A stretch of DNA of 49,662 nucleotides from Oscillospiraceae bacterium (GTDB lineage: Bacteria > Bacillota > Clostridia > Oscillospirales > Ruminococcaceae): positions 1 through 49,662 of the forward strand of contig JAHHUE010000005.1 in assembly GCA_020024155.1 (NCBI GenBank). The letters are read 5' to 3'. A model generated the notes under the pieces. It was not told the origin of the DNA. It did not search any database and saw only the letters and a list, made by a program, of their open reading frames with translations. Both the position numbers and the translations under genes were made by a program. This document shows, piece after piece, positions 1-7,682 of the stretch. Every line of letters begins with the position of its first letter. The first letter of the stretch is position 1.

Positions 1-19
1 TTAGAATTTTTGGTTAGTA

Positions 20-48
20 TTGATATTGCCAATGTTACAATTTATATA
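20..48 (+). promoter_or_regulatory. Candidate promoter of the first lipoprotein gene
   Basis: TTGATA (20-25) and TATATA (43-48) are separated by 17 bp and lie about 55 bp before the start codon at 102. This fits a sigma-A promoter. It was read by eye only. Confidence 0.5.
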
Positions 49-101
49 TACAATATAGTCAAATATATATTTAATTTTATTGGGATAAAGAGGCAATAAA
101 T

Positions 102-1001
102 ATGAAAAAATTTACTATAACAATTATTATTGCAACACTTTCTTTAATGTTTGTGGCTTGCAGTCAAAAAAAAGGAAATAAAAATGGAGAAAATTCATAT
201 AAAGATATAAATCTTCAAGAATTGCCGTCTACGGAAGAATATTTTAAAATGTCGGATGAAGAAAAAGTGTATCTTAAACAAGAATTAAGTAAAATTCATA
301 TTGATGATTGTGAAGAATATTTTGCACAAGAAATAACTGAATTTTGTAAAGATGATAATATAGCAGAATTTGTTAATATATCAATTGAACAAGATGACTT
401 GACAGTTGTTGTTGGAGAAAACAAGAAACCTCTTACTAATAGAATATTTAATATAGAATTAAAACTAAAAAAATCTGATGAAATTGGATTGAAAACTGCT
501 GCTGAGGATTTTGAAAGAAGCTTGTATGAATACTTAAATGAAAATATATATTTTTCATCACAAGCTATATCTGCTAAAATAGTTACATATTATACAGATG
601 GTGGTATTGCATATACTTTTGTTCCGGATATTTTTATGATGAATAATAATAGTATGGTATTCAAAGAACAACCGGAATTGGAATATAAGGCGCAAACAGT
701 TGCATATAACTATTGTCAAAAGAATGAAAATTTCAAATTACAAAAATTTGGAATTATTCCAGAAACAAATGAATTTTTGATACAATACTTTGTAGAAGAA
801 GTTTATTTTGGCAAAAAGGGAAAAGAGTATGAAGAAAGCATAGAAAATCTTGATAATATTTATGAAGATATAAAAGATGTCATATTATCTGATAATGCAA
901 TAAAAGCGTATATATCAGAAAATAACTTAACAGATATGAGAATAGTATTTGTTAATGGAATGATAAATGATGGTGAAATGTCATTTAATATTGAATTATA
1001 A
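102..1001 (+). CDS. Putative lipoprotein of unknown function
   Basis: The 299-residue product begins with a short basic stretch, a hydrophobic segment and a lipobox ending in FVAC, so it is probably exported and lipid-anchored to the outer face of the membrane. AAGAGG at 88-93 sits 8 bp before the ATG and supports this start. The mature part is acidic, rich in Glu, Asn and Ile, with no second membrane segment and no catalytic motif that I recognise. The gene stands alone, with its own promoter and a terminator directly after it. I cannot assign a family. Export is well supported by the signal peptide; function is unknown. Confidence 0.8.
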   Translation: MKKFTITIIIATLSLMFVACSQKKGNKNGENSYKDINLQELPSTEEYFKMSDEEKVYLKQELSKIHIDDCEEYFAQEITEFCKDDNIAEFVNISIEQDDLTVVVGENKKPLTNRIFNIELKLKKSDEIGLKTAAEDFERSLYEYLNENIYFSSQAISAKIVTYYTDGGIAYTFVPDIFMMNNNSMVFKEQPELEYKAQTVAYNYCQKNENFKLQKFGIIPETNEFLIQYFVEEVYFGKKGKEYEESIENLDNIYEDIKDVILSDNAIKAYISENNLTDMRIVFVNGMINDGEMSFNIEL

Positions 1002-1005
1002 AATA

Positions 1006-1040
1006 AAAGGCTATGGATAATTATGTCCATAGCTTTTTTA
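1006..1040 (+). terminator. Intrinsic terminator after the lipoprotein gene
   Basis: GCTATGGA (1010-1017) pairs with TCCATAGC (1026-1033) and is followed by a T run. Confidence 0.8.
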
Positions 1041-1080
1041 TTCAAATAAAAAAGGTGTAGCTTTATAATAAAGCTACACC
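1040..1080 (-). terminator. Intrinsic terminator of the S24 repressor gene
   Basis: The hairpin GGTGTAGCTTTATAATAAAG with its complementary arm spans 1054-1080. On the minus strand it is followed by a T-rich run at 1053-1040. It lies just after the repressor stop codon. Confidence 0.75.
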
Positions 1081-1093
1081 ATAAAATATATAT

Positions 1094-1717
1094 TTACCAT
1101 TTTGTTTTGGTTTCAACAACTCTGCCAGCTATGTAAACATTGTTTAAATCTTCGCCACTTATTATTTTTGCCTCATAATCAGGATTAAAAGGCTGTAAAA
1201 TTATTGTGTCTCCACGACGAGAATATTTCTTTAAAGTACCTTCATTATCACCATAAACAATTACACCTAAATCACCATCATTTAAAGTTGGCTGTTTATG
1301 TACAAGAGCAAGGTCTCCGTCTTTGATACGAGGCTCCATACTGTCACCACGAACAATGAGATAAAAATAATCTTCCGGATTTTTAACATTGGCATATTCA
1401 ACACCAAAATCATCATTGTATGCAAGAGAATTATAACCGGCACGAACAGTACCTATTACAGGTATACCAAAACCAGAGTCATCATATTCTACTTCAAAAG
1501 GAATATTGTTTTCAGGAACTGTATGTTCAATACCAAGTAAGAAATCAACACTTGTTTTAAAAAATTCTGCAAGTCTTTTTAAAGTATCAGTATCAGGTGT
1601 GCTTTTGCCGGTTTCCCATTTACCGATAGCTTGTTGAGTAACTTTTAATTGTTTAGCAAGTTCTGCTTGGCTTAATTTGTTTTTTTTGCGCAAACTTTTT
1701 ATTTGCTGGCTGAACAT
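1094..1717 (-). CDS. XRE-family repressor with S24 (LexA-type) self-cleavage domain
   Basis: This 207-residue DNA-binding repressor resembles phage CI-type repressors and HdiR of Lactococcus. Residues 1-62 form an XRE helix-turn-helix. After a linker, residues 85-207 form a peptidase S24 domain. The expected self-cleavage bond is Ala93-Gly94, the nucleophile is Ser126 in GDSMEP, and the general base is probably Lys163. Proteins of this family cleave themselves when RecA filaments form after DNA damage, which releases their operators. AGGTGGTG lies just before the ATG. Four operator-like palindromes lie in the divergent promoter region, one over this gene's own ribosome binding site, so autoregulation is likely. 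No phage structural or integrase genes are nearby. The family call is firm; the SOS link is inferred. Confidence 0.9.
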   Translation of the reverse strand: MFSQQIKSLRKKNKLSQAELAKQLKVTQQAIGKWETGKSTPDTDTLKRLAEFFKTSVDFLLGIEHTVPENNIPFEVEYDDSGFGIPVIGTVRAGYNSLAYNDDFGVEYANVKNPEDYFYLIVRGDSMEPRIKDGDLALVHKQPTLNDGDLGVIVYGDNEGTLKKYSRRGDTIILQPFNPDYEAKIISGEDLNNVYIAGRVVETKTKW

Positions 1718-1723
1718 GAATTC

Positions 1724-1738
1724 ACCACCTATAGTTGT
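1724..1738. promoter_or_regulatory. Imperfect S24-repressor operator over the repressor ribosome binding site
   Basis: ACCACCTATAGTTGT matches the perfect operator ACAACTAATAGTTGT of this locus at 12 of 15 positions. It covers the AGGTGGTG ribosome binding site of the repressor gene. Confidence 0.5.
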
Positions 1739-1749
1739 TATTTTATATA

Positions 1750-1778
1750 ATTATACACTATAAAAATATATTTGTAAA
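1750..1778 (-). promoter_or_regulatory. Promoter of the S24 repressor gene
   Basis: On the minus strand, TTTACA (1778-1773) and TATAAT (1755-1750) are 17 bp apart, about 33 bp before the ATG. An operator-like site abuts the -35 element. Confidence 0.65.
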
Positions 1779-1792
1779 CAACTAAAAGTAGT
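1778..1792. promoter_or_regulatory. Imperfect S24-repressor operator at the repressor -35 box
   Basis: On the minus strand ACTACTTTTAGTTGT matches 12 of 15 positions of the perfect operator. It overlaps the last base of the -35 element of the repressor promoter. Confidence 0.5.
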
Positions 1793-1822
1793 TAAAAATA
1801 TAAAAAAAATTATCAAAAAATG

Positions 1823-1851
1823 TTGACAACAACTAATAGTTGTGGTATTCT
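1823..1851 (+). promoter_or_regulatory. Promoter of the small membrane protein gene
   Basis: TTGACA (1823-1828) and TATTCT (1846-1851) are separated by 17 bp. The spacer holds a perfect 15-bp palindrome, which is the expected layout for tight repression. Confidence 0.8.
1829..1843. promoter_or_regulatory. Perfect palindromic operator inside the promoter spacer
   Basis: ACAACTAATAGTTGT is a perfect 15-bp palindrome around a central A. An identical copy lies 35 bp downstream. The divergent S24 repressor is the likely ligand. Confidence 0.75.
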
Positions 1852-1863
1852 TTAAATATAAAA

Positions 1864-1878
1864 ACAACTAATAGTTGT
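1864..1878. promoter_or_regulatory. Second perfect palindromic operator in the leader
   Basis: This is a second identical ACAACTAATAGTTGT copy, just past the likely transcription start and before the ribosome binding site of the small membrane protein gene. Confidence 0.75.
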
Positions 1879-1900
1879 TAAAAATGTGAAGGTGATAATT

Positions 1901-2149
1901 ATGAAAAAACAATATAAAATACTATTGGCAAATATATTAACATTCATATCTGCATGTTTAACTATTGTATGCCTTTTCGCAGTACAAGGTTTTACAGTTC
2001 AAACAATTATTTCATTGGCATTAGCTGGATTTTTTTCTTACATAACAATATGCTTTTTTAAAGTTGAAAATATACTTAGAACAACCAAATATAGAGTTGA
2101 TAATATTCAAAATACATCAAATAATAATGAATATACAATGGTTGCGTAA
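1901..2149 (+). CDS. Small two-helix membrane protein under S24-repressor control
   Basis: The 82-residue protein has two predicted membrane helices (about residues 7-29 and 33-53), then a polar Asn-rich tail ending in YTMVA. I chose the ATG at 1901 because AAGGTG ends 5 bp before it; an upstream GTG at 1886 overlaps that ribosome binding site. The promoter has an operator in its spacer and another just after it, both matching the palindrome family around the divergent repressor. The gene should therefore be silent until the repressor is removed, perhaps by DNA damage. I do not recognise the family. It could be an SOS-type division inhibitor, a holin-like protein or a phage relic. The tail ending in small hydrophobic residues recalls protease degrons, but that is inference. 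Confidence 0.7.
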   Translation: MKKQYKILLANILTFISACLTIVCLFAVQGFTVQTIISLALAGFFSYITICFFKVENILRTTKYRVDNIQNTSNNNEYTMVA

Positions 2150-2174
2150 AAATTTAATTGTTGTTTATATAAAA

Positions 2175-2212
2175 TAAAAGGTATAGCAGTTAAAGCGATA
2201 CCTTTGTTTTTA
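2175..2212 (+). terminator. Intrinsic terminator after the small membrane protein gene
   Basis: AAAGGTAT (2177-2184) pairs with ATACCTTT (2198-2205), followed by GTTTTTATT. Confidence 0.75.
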
Positions 2213-2772
2213 TTATTCATCAATTTCTATTTCTTCTTTTCTCAAATGGCATATTTGAAGCCATTTAATAATGCGTTCTTTTGGAAGTAAATAATTTAGA
2301 AGAAGAGCGATTACAACACCAATACCAGTATCAAGAATACGATCAAGTGAATAAGAAATATAAGTATCAACGGGGGTATTAAATAATATAATACATAAAA
2401 CAACGCTTCAGGTTGAACTGCCCCAGGCCATACATTTTGGATTATTAAAATAAGTGTGACAACTCCGATAAATAAAAGCAAAAGAATAATAGCGTGTTTT
2501 TCTCCGGTTGGATAAAAAATTATATAGATACGAAACAACACCATACCTAAAAAGCCACCAATAGCTGTATCAAATAAACGATTACCACCATGTAATTGGC
2601 TGTTTTCCATATCGTAGCCCATCACAAAAACAGCACCAATACAAGCAAATGTAGGATTTCTGTTAAAAGGAAAATATATCAATGCACATAAGGTTGCTAC
2701 AAGAGCAGTTTTTACATTTCTCATACCAATGTGCAAATTTGGATGATGAAATGATTCTTTCAAATGACTCAT
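2213..2772 (-). pseudogene. Frameshifted FUSC/aromatic acid exporter-type membrane protein
   Basis: The open frame from 2772 begins like small FUSC/ArAE_1 exporters: GMRNVKTALVATLCALIYFP, then a conserved ENSQLHGGNR region and several membrane helices. The frame is lost near 2425-2440. The familiar ending resumes in another frame, with NTPVDTYISYSLDRILDTG and a final helix ending in NYLLPKE, and stops at 2213. That frame also has a TGA near 2412. The TGGCCTGGGG context suggests a 5-bp insertion. With two separate lesions it is probably a pseudogene; restored, it would be about 186 residues. A sequencing error would explain only one lesion easily. The family call is moderate. Confidence 0.7.
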
Positions 2773-2947
2773 TATAATCCGTCCTTAATAATAGTGCTTT
2801 TAATATCATAACACTTATTTATATGTATAACAATGTGATTTTTATCCAAAAATAAAGCACAAATATACACTTTTTTGTATACACTTGTTTTTAGTATATG
2901 CAGATGATATACTATTTTCTATTAAAATAGGAGTTTATACATAAAAA

Positions 2948-3196
2948 GTGAACTATACTTACATTTTAAAATGTGCTGATGATACTTTATATACTGGATG
3001 GACAACTGATATAGATAGACGGGTTTTGGAACATAATTCTGGAAAAGGTGCAAAATATACAAAGTGCAGAAGACCTGTGCAGTTATGCTATTATGAAGAG
3101 TTTGAAAGCAAGGAAGACGCAATGAGCAGGGAATACAAGATAAAACAATTAAGCAGAAAAGAAAAACTGGAATTGATAAAAAATTTTGACAAATAA
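2948..3196 (+). CDS. GIY-YIG family protein (YhbQ/UPF0213 type)
   Basis: This 82-residue single-domain GIY-YIG protein has YTYILKC at residues 3-9 and LYTGWTTDIDRR at 14-25, which form the family's paired beta-strand motif with its Arg. A conserved Glu lies in the later helix region. Family members are small putative nucleases of uncertain role. The start is a GTG, chosen because the domain begins at once and a TAA lies two codons upstream in frame; the nearest AGGAG is about 14 bp away, so initiation may be weak. It stands alone, with a strong terminator after it. Confidence 0.85.
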   Translation: MNYTYILKCADDTLYTGWTTDIDRRVLEHNSGKGAKYTKCRRPVQLCYYEEFESKEDAMSREYKIKQLSRKEKLELIKNFDK

Positions 3197-3233
3197 AAAT
3201 GGATAAGTCGTATATGACTTATCCATTTTTTAT
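3196..3233. terminator. Bidirectional terminator between the GIY-YIG and rubrerythrin genes
   Basis: ATGGATAAGTC (3199-3209) pairs with GACTTATCCAT (3216-3226). A T run follows on the plus strand and a T-rich stretch on the minus strand, so it can serve both converging genes. Confidence 0.8.
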
Positions 3234-3263
3234 AAGGATATAACTTTATTACAATTGATAAAA

Positions 3264-3809
3264 TTATTTGAAGTATCTGTTGAGAAGACCTTCGAATGCT
3301 TTACCGTGTCTAGCTTCATCACGAGCCATTTCGTGTACTGTATCGTGGATAGCATCAAGGTTCAATTCTTTAGCACGTTTTGCAAGGTCAAATTTACCAG
3401 CTGTCGCACCGTTTTCTGCTTCTACACGCATTTCAAGGTTTTTCTTTGTGCTGTTTGTAACAACTTCGCCAAGAAGTTCTGCAAATTTAGCAGCATGTTC
3501 TGCTTCTTCCAAAGCAGCTTTTTCCCAGTAAAGACCGATTTCTGGATAGCCTTCACGGTGTGCAACTCTTGACATAGCAAGGTACATACCAACTTCTGAA
3601 CATTCACCTTCAAAGTTAGCTCTAAGGTCAGCTATAATGTCTTCACGAGCGCCTTGAGCAACACCTACAACGTGTTCAGCAGCCCAGCTTCTTTCTTCTG
3701 ACTGTTCAATAAATTTTTCTGAACCAACTTTACATACTGGGCAAGATTCTGGTGCAGATTCACCAACATGTACATAACCGCAAACTGAGCAAACAAATTT
3801 CTTATTCAT
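3264..3809 (-). CDS. rbr: Reverse-type rubrerythrin
   Basis: This 181-residue cytoplasmic peroxide-scavenging protein has its rubredoxin domain first. C7-x2-C10 and C23-x2-C26 bind one iron. A ferritin-like four-helix domain follows, with the diiron ligands in the EGECSE and EEAEHA regions and in EMARDEARH near the C-terminus. This domain order defines reverse rubrerythrins, which in clostridia form part of an NADH-dependent peroxide and oxygen reduction chain. The gene lies 25 bp downstream of a PerR-type regulator, so the two probably form one peroxide-inducible operon. A good AGGAGGATTT-type ribosome binding site precedes the ATG. Confidence 0.92.
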   Translation of the reverse strand: MNKKFVCSVCGYVHVGESAPESCPVCKVGSEKFIEQSEERSWAAEHVVGVAQGAREDIIADLRANFEGECSEVGMYLAMSRVAHREGYPEIGLYWEKAALEEAEHAAKFAELLGEVVTNSTKKNLEMRVEAENGATAGKFDLAKRAKELNLDAIHDTVHEMARDEARHGKAFEGLLNRYFK

Positions 3810-3834
3810 AATAAATCCTCCAAATTAAATAAAA

Positions 3835-4227
3835 TTAAATTTTTTTACATTTCTCACATTCCCCGTAAAATGTGAGTGAGTGGTGAGATGTTTTAAAACC
3901 ATAATCTTCATCTATTTGTGAATAAATATTCTGAGAAGATTGTGACACCTCGATATCTTTTACACATCCGCAACATTCGCAGATAAAGTGTGTGTGTGGC
4001 TTTGTAGTGGCATCATATCTTTTCTGCCCATTTACATTGCCAACAGTAGTAATGTCGCCATTTTCTTCAAATAAAGTCAGATTGCGATATACTGTACCAA
4101 GACTTAAATCTGGGTGTATAACTTTAACCTGATTATATATCCACTCTGCAGATGGATGAATATCTGTGTTGCGAATAATTTGTAAAATGGTTTCTCTTTT
4201 CTTGCTGTATTTCTTTGCTGTGTTCAT
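3835..4227 (-). CDS. perR: Fur-family peroxide regulator, PerR type
   Basis: This 130-residue metal-dependent repressor has a winged helix at about residues 1-75 (SLGTVYRNLTLFEENG is the family recognition region). A dimerisation domain follows with RYD, an HTH metal motif and two Cys pairs, CECC and CEKC, for structural zinc. The residue after the HTHF region that separates PerR from Fur is Asp here (VKDIE), which favours PerR. PerR proteins sense peroxide by oxidation of metal-ligand histidines. The downstream rubrerythrin gene supports that role. A PerR-like palindrome lies just before this gene, so autoregulation is likely. Fur remains possible but less likely. Confidence 0.87.
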   Translation of the reverse strand: MNTAKKYSKKRETILQIIRNTDIHPSAEWIYNQVKVIHPDLSLGTVYRNLTLFEENGDITTVGNVNGQKRYDATTKPHTHFICECCGCVKDIEVSQSSQNIYSQIDEDYGFKTSHHSLTFYGECEKCKKI

Positions 4228-4531
4228 TAATTTAGCTCCAAAACAATAATAAGAATTATTACTGTTTATAATATACCATATGATTGAGCATTTGTAAAGA
4301 GTTTTTTAAAAAAATAAAAATTTTTTTTGTTTAGCAGGTTGCTTATGTTATAAGACTATAAGTTATAACATAACATAACCTTTATATATAGAGTATATAT
4401 AATAAATATTCTTATTAAATTATTAGAATAAAAAACTAATACTTAAATGTCGAAGGGACATAATTTATACCTATTCAAGCATAAGATGTCAAAAAGTTTA
4501 TTTTTGATAATTAGGAAGGGGATAATTTTGT
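4228..4531. other. Intergenic region between perR and the surface protein gene
   Basis: These 304 bp hold the perR control region (Per-box-like site at 4247-4261), an AT-rich stretch, and a small hairpin (ATGTC-GAAGG-GACAT near 4448) before the surface protein gene. A possible promoter for that gene has TTGTTT near 4327 and TATAAG 16 bp later. I see no gene and no riboswitch that I recognise. Confidence 0.5.
4247..4261. promoter_or_regulatory. Per-box-like operator before perR
   Basis: TAATAAGAATTATTA is a 7-1-7 inverted repeat with one mismatch. It agrees at 11 of 15 positions with the Bacillus Per-box TTATAATTATTATAA. Its place before the perR-rbr operon suggests autoregulation. Confidence 0.5.
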
Positions 4532-7500
4532 TTGGAAAGAAATAGAAAATTTTTTTCAATTACTTTGTGTTTAATTATGTTGTTCAATATGTTACAAATG
4601 GAGATATTTGCAATTGATAGCCAGAAATTAACTAATAAGGAAGAGATACATCATATAGTTATACCAAAAATCGAAAATCCAATTGAAAATAATAATGTTA
4701 CTAATATTGAAATATCAGAAGAAAAATATACCATAAATGGAATATGGACAAATGACGGAAATCAATTGAATAACAGCAATATTTTTGAAAAAGGCAAAGA
4801 TTATAATTTAGAATTTACCATATCAGTAAATGATGGGTTTAAATTTTCAGAAGATTTAGAAATAATAGTTGGAGAAAAAACTATAAGAAGAGATGATATA
4901 GATTTTTCAAAAGAAAAGATAATTTTTAGCTATACATACACTGTTAAACCAGTAGTGGAGATAATAGAAAATAATAGTAGAGATATCCTTGTAGGCAGTG
5001 ATGAAAAATTTACAGATATTCAATCTGCAATTAACTATATTTATGCACAAGAAAATAAGGAAAATTGGACCATAACAGTTAAAACAGGAGATTATAATAG
5101 ATTTACTGTTTTGAGTGGTTTAAATGGACTAACTGTAAAATCAGATTATGGAGCAATAGTTAATATAGGTGTTATAAATGGCTCTGTTTCTCCAGTTGAA
5201 ATAAGTGCAGGCTATCCAGATACTGATGGTGTAAGTGTGCGTGAAGCGAATAATGTAACATTTCAAGGGATTACATTTAATATGGGAAGTAATAAAACTG
5301 CATGGCATTCATCGGCTTTATCTACACATACTGAAAGTGGAAAAAAATCAGATATATTAAATATTAAAGACTGTACATTTAATGGACAGGGCACAGGTTA
5401 TGGTGTTTTATTAAGCTCGTATATTACACAATTTAATGTGCAGAATTGTGTTTTTAACAATGTATTAGAAGCCATTGAGATAATGTGCGATAACAGTGCT
5501 TTGCAAGGTGCAGAAATAAAAGAAAATATATTTAACAACTGTTCATTTGCAATACATGGTTATTTTGGTGGGTTACAAGATAATGTTGGAACATTAAATA
5601 TAACCTCAAATAAAATCTCTGGTAATGAATCAATTTATAGCAAAATAGTTGTTATGGACCAGTTAAATAAAGGTTCATTAAAGGTTAATATTGCTGAAAA
5701 CAACATTGAAAATGCTGTTATAGGTGTTGTTAATCTTAGAGAAAACGGCGAAACTAATGATGTTTTAACTCAAAATAGTTTTGGTAAAAACAGTTTTTTT
5801 GTTGAGGCAATAGAGCCAGGAAACATAGAATTTTATAGCACATACAAAGCACCAAATGATAGTTACGGACACTGGGAACTTAGAAATAAAGATGGACTTG
5901 AGAATATTGATGTAATTGAGAATGTGATAAAAAAAGCAAATGAAGAGCAATCACGAACTTTGAGTATAACAGGAATTCCTGATGGAGAGCTGATAAAAAC
6001 ATTTACATGGTTCAAAGATGCTATTTATTGGGTTACAGAGAAGAAACCAGAACCACCAATAGAACCTTTACCACCAACAGAGCAAGAATGGCAAAAATCA
6101 AAATCCAAAGTGGCTGAAAATTTAGATGAAAATTTTATCTCTGAAATAACGCTTTCGCTTCCGTCAGCAGAAAAAAACTTGGCTACTGATGTTGTTTTTG
6201 TTTTTGATGAATCTAGCTGTTTTATGGAAGTAAGAGAAAAAGTAAACAATATGCTTACGCAATTATATGAAAAAGCTAAGAAAACTAATGCCACCATAAA
6301 AGTTGGTGCAGTAAAATTTAGAGGAGCAGTTTCAGAATTTGCACTTGAAGAACTTAATGAAACAACAAAAACAAAATTTATTGAATTTATGGAAAATTAT
6401 ATATCAACCAGTGCTACAAATATGAGTATGGGTTTGTTGTCAGGAGAGAAAATGCTTGATGATGATACAACAGTCGACAATAGCAGAAAATATTTAATAT
6501 TAGTTAGTGACGGTATTTCTTATGTATGGGACAATGAAACAACCGAAGAAAAAGAAAACTTTGGAGTAAATTTTTCAAATGCAGATAGACCGGATATTCC
6601 AATTCTTGCAAGTCCTGATGGATGGGATGTAAAATATGGCAATAAATATGTACCAGAAAACTGGATAGAGCATTTTAAGCAAGTTGGCAAAAGAATTACA
6701 AACACTATAAATGAGAAGAGCAGTATATATGAAAGACAAATTGATATTTCAAGAAATCCATTTGTAATGCCCAATGAACAATATAGATATGTTTCAACAG
6801 TTGATATTTCGCTTTTTAAATCAAATCAGATATATCAAAAAATTGCTTCAAAATATAAAACTTATGCCGTAACAGCGGGAAATGAAGAAGAAATGGAAAC
6901 ATATCCTTATGGACCATCATTTATGGAGTATCTTGCAAATGGTAGGCAGGTAAGTTTTGATGAAATAGTTAAAGATATAGTTTATCTTGTCGATAAAGGC
7001 TCTAAAATAGAAGACTATATAGGCTATGTTGCTGATGACTACGATTTTGACTTTGTTAATGATGAAAATAAAATAAGTATTTCTATTGGTGACAAAATTT
7101 ATAAGGCTGAAAAAATAGCAAAAAATAAATATGGGTTTAAAAAGAATGATAAAGGATATGCATATATACTTTCATATTTTTCAGGTACATTTAAGGAAGA
7201 TGAATATTTTGTATGGGAAATAAATGAGCCTATTACAAATTTTAATCCAGTTCAACTTAAATATTGTGTTAAACTTAAAAATCCAAAAACACAAGCAGGA
7301 GAATATGGTCAATATGATAAAGACGGAAGTAAAAAAACAACAGGGTTATACACAAATAATTATGCTGTGTTGATACCTGTTGATAGCAATGGTGTAGTTG
7401 GAGAAAAGCAATTTTTTGATAAACCTACGGTATCATATATTGTAAAAGAGTCAAAACCAATAGACCCAGAAAAACCAATACCACCAGTTGAACCAGAGCC

Positions 7501-7627
7501 AGTAAAACCGAATGTTACCAGTCCATTGACAGGGGATAACACACCTATTGGTAAGTATGTAATTTTAATGGTATCAGCCACAATAGCAATTGTAATAAAA
7601 TTAAAAAACAGAAAAAATAATAAATAA
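4532..7627 (+). CDS. Large cell-surface protein with beta-helix and VWA domains
   Basis: The 1031-residue protein has a signal peptide (residues 1-28) and a polar N-terminal region. Residues 150-450 are a pectin-lyase-like right-handed beta-helix, with repeated NITFQGIT-like and NCVFNNV-like turns. A von Willebrand A domain follows at about 550-850; its metal site reads D559-E-S561-S-C563, so the third ligand Ser is replaced by Cys. The C-terminus has a proline-rich wall spacer, SPLTG, a hydrophobic helix and a basic tail. SPLTG fits the (S/P)PxTG type of sortase signal known from Clostridioides difficile rather than LPxTG. TTG is the start, 10 bp after AGGAAGGGG. It is probably a wall-anchored adhesin; its ligand is unknown. 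Confidence 0.85.
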   Translation: MERNRKFFSITLCLIMLFNMLQMEIFAIDSQKLTNKEEIHHIVIPKIENPIENNNVTNIEISEEKYTINGIWTNDGNQLNNSNIFEKGKDYNLEFTISVNDGFKFSEDLEIIVGEKTIRRDDIDFSKEKIIFSYTYTVKPVVEIIENNSRDILVGSDEKFTDIQSAINYIYAQENKENWTITVKTGDYNRFTVLSGLNGLTVKSDYGAIVNIGVINGSVSPVEISAGYPDTDGVSVREANNVTFQGITFNMGSNKTAWHSSALSTHTESGKKSDILNIKDCTFNGQGTGYGVLLSSYITQFNVQNCVFNNVLEAIEIMCDNSALQGAEIKENIFNNCSFAIHGYFGGLQDNVGTLNITSNKISGNESIYSKIVVMDQLNKGSLKVNIAENNIENAVIGVVNLRENGETNDVLTQNSFGKNSFFVEAIEPGNIEFYSTYKAPNDSYGHWELRNKDGLENIDVIENVIKKANEEQSRTLSITGIPDGELIKTFTWFKDAIYWVTEKKPEPPIEPLPPTEQEWQKSKSKVAENLDENFISEITLSLPSAEKNLATDVVFVFDESSCFMEVREKVNNMLTQLYEKAKKTNATIKVGAVKFRGAVSEFALEELNETTKTKFIEFMENYISTSATNMSMGLLSGEKMLDDDTTVDNSRKYLILVSDGISYVWDNETTEEKENFGVNFSNADRPDIPILASPDGWDVKYGNKYVPENWIEHFKQVGKRITNTINEKSSIYERQIDISRNPFVMPNEQYRYVSTVDISLFKSNQIYQKIASKYKTYAVTAGNEEEMETYPYGPSFMEYLANGRQVSFDEIVKDIVYLVDKGSKIEDYIGYVADDYDFDFVNDENKISISIGDKIYKAEKIAKNKYGFKKNDKGYAYILSYFSGTFKEDEYFVWEINEPITNFNPVQLKYCVKLKNPKTQAGEYGQYDKDGSKKTTGLYTNNYAVLIPVDSNGVVGEKQFFDKPTVSYIVKESKPIDPEKPIPPVEPEPVKPNVTSPLTGDNTPIGKYVILMVSATIAIVIKLKNRKNNK

Positions 7628-7628
7628 T

Positions 7629-7676
7629 AAAAACAAGGTCTTTTCCTAATTTGGAATTGACCTTGTTTTAGTTTTG
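7629..7676. terminator. Bidirectional terminator between the surface protein and GH13 genes
   Basis: AAACAAGGTC (7631-7640) pairs with GACCTTGTTT (7659-7668), with TTCC/GGAA pairing inside. The flanks are T-rich on both strands and the two genes converge here. Confidence 0.8.
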
Positions 7677-7682
7677 AATTAT

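Noticed and set aside
1094..2149. Prophage
   Set aside because: Only a repressor and one small gene are present. There is no integrase, structural gene or attachment repeat nearby.
3255..3572. Plus-strand frames over the rubrerythrin gene
   Set aside because: They are shadows of the rubrerythrin coding strand without ribosome binding sites.
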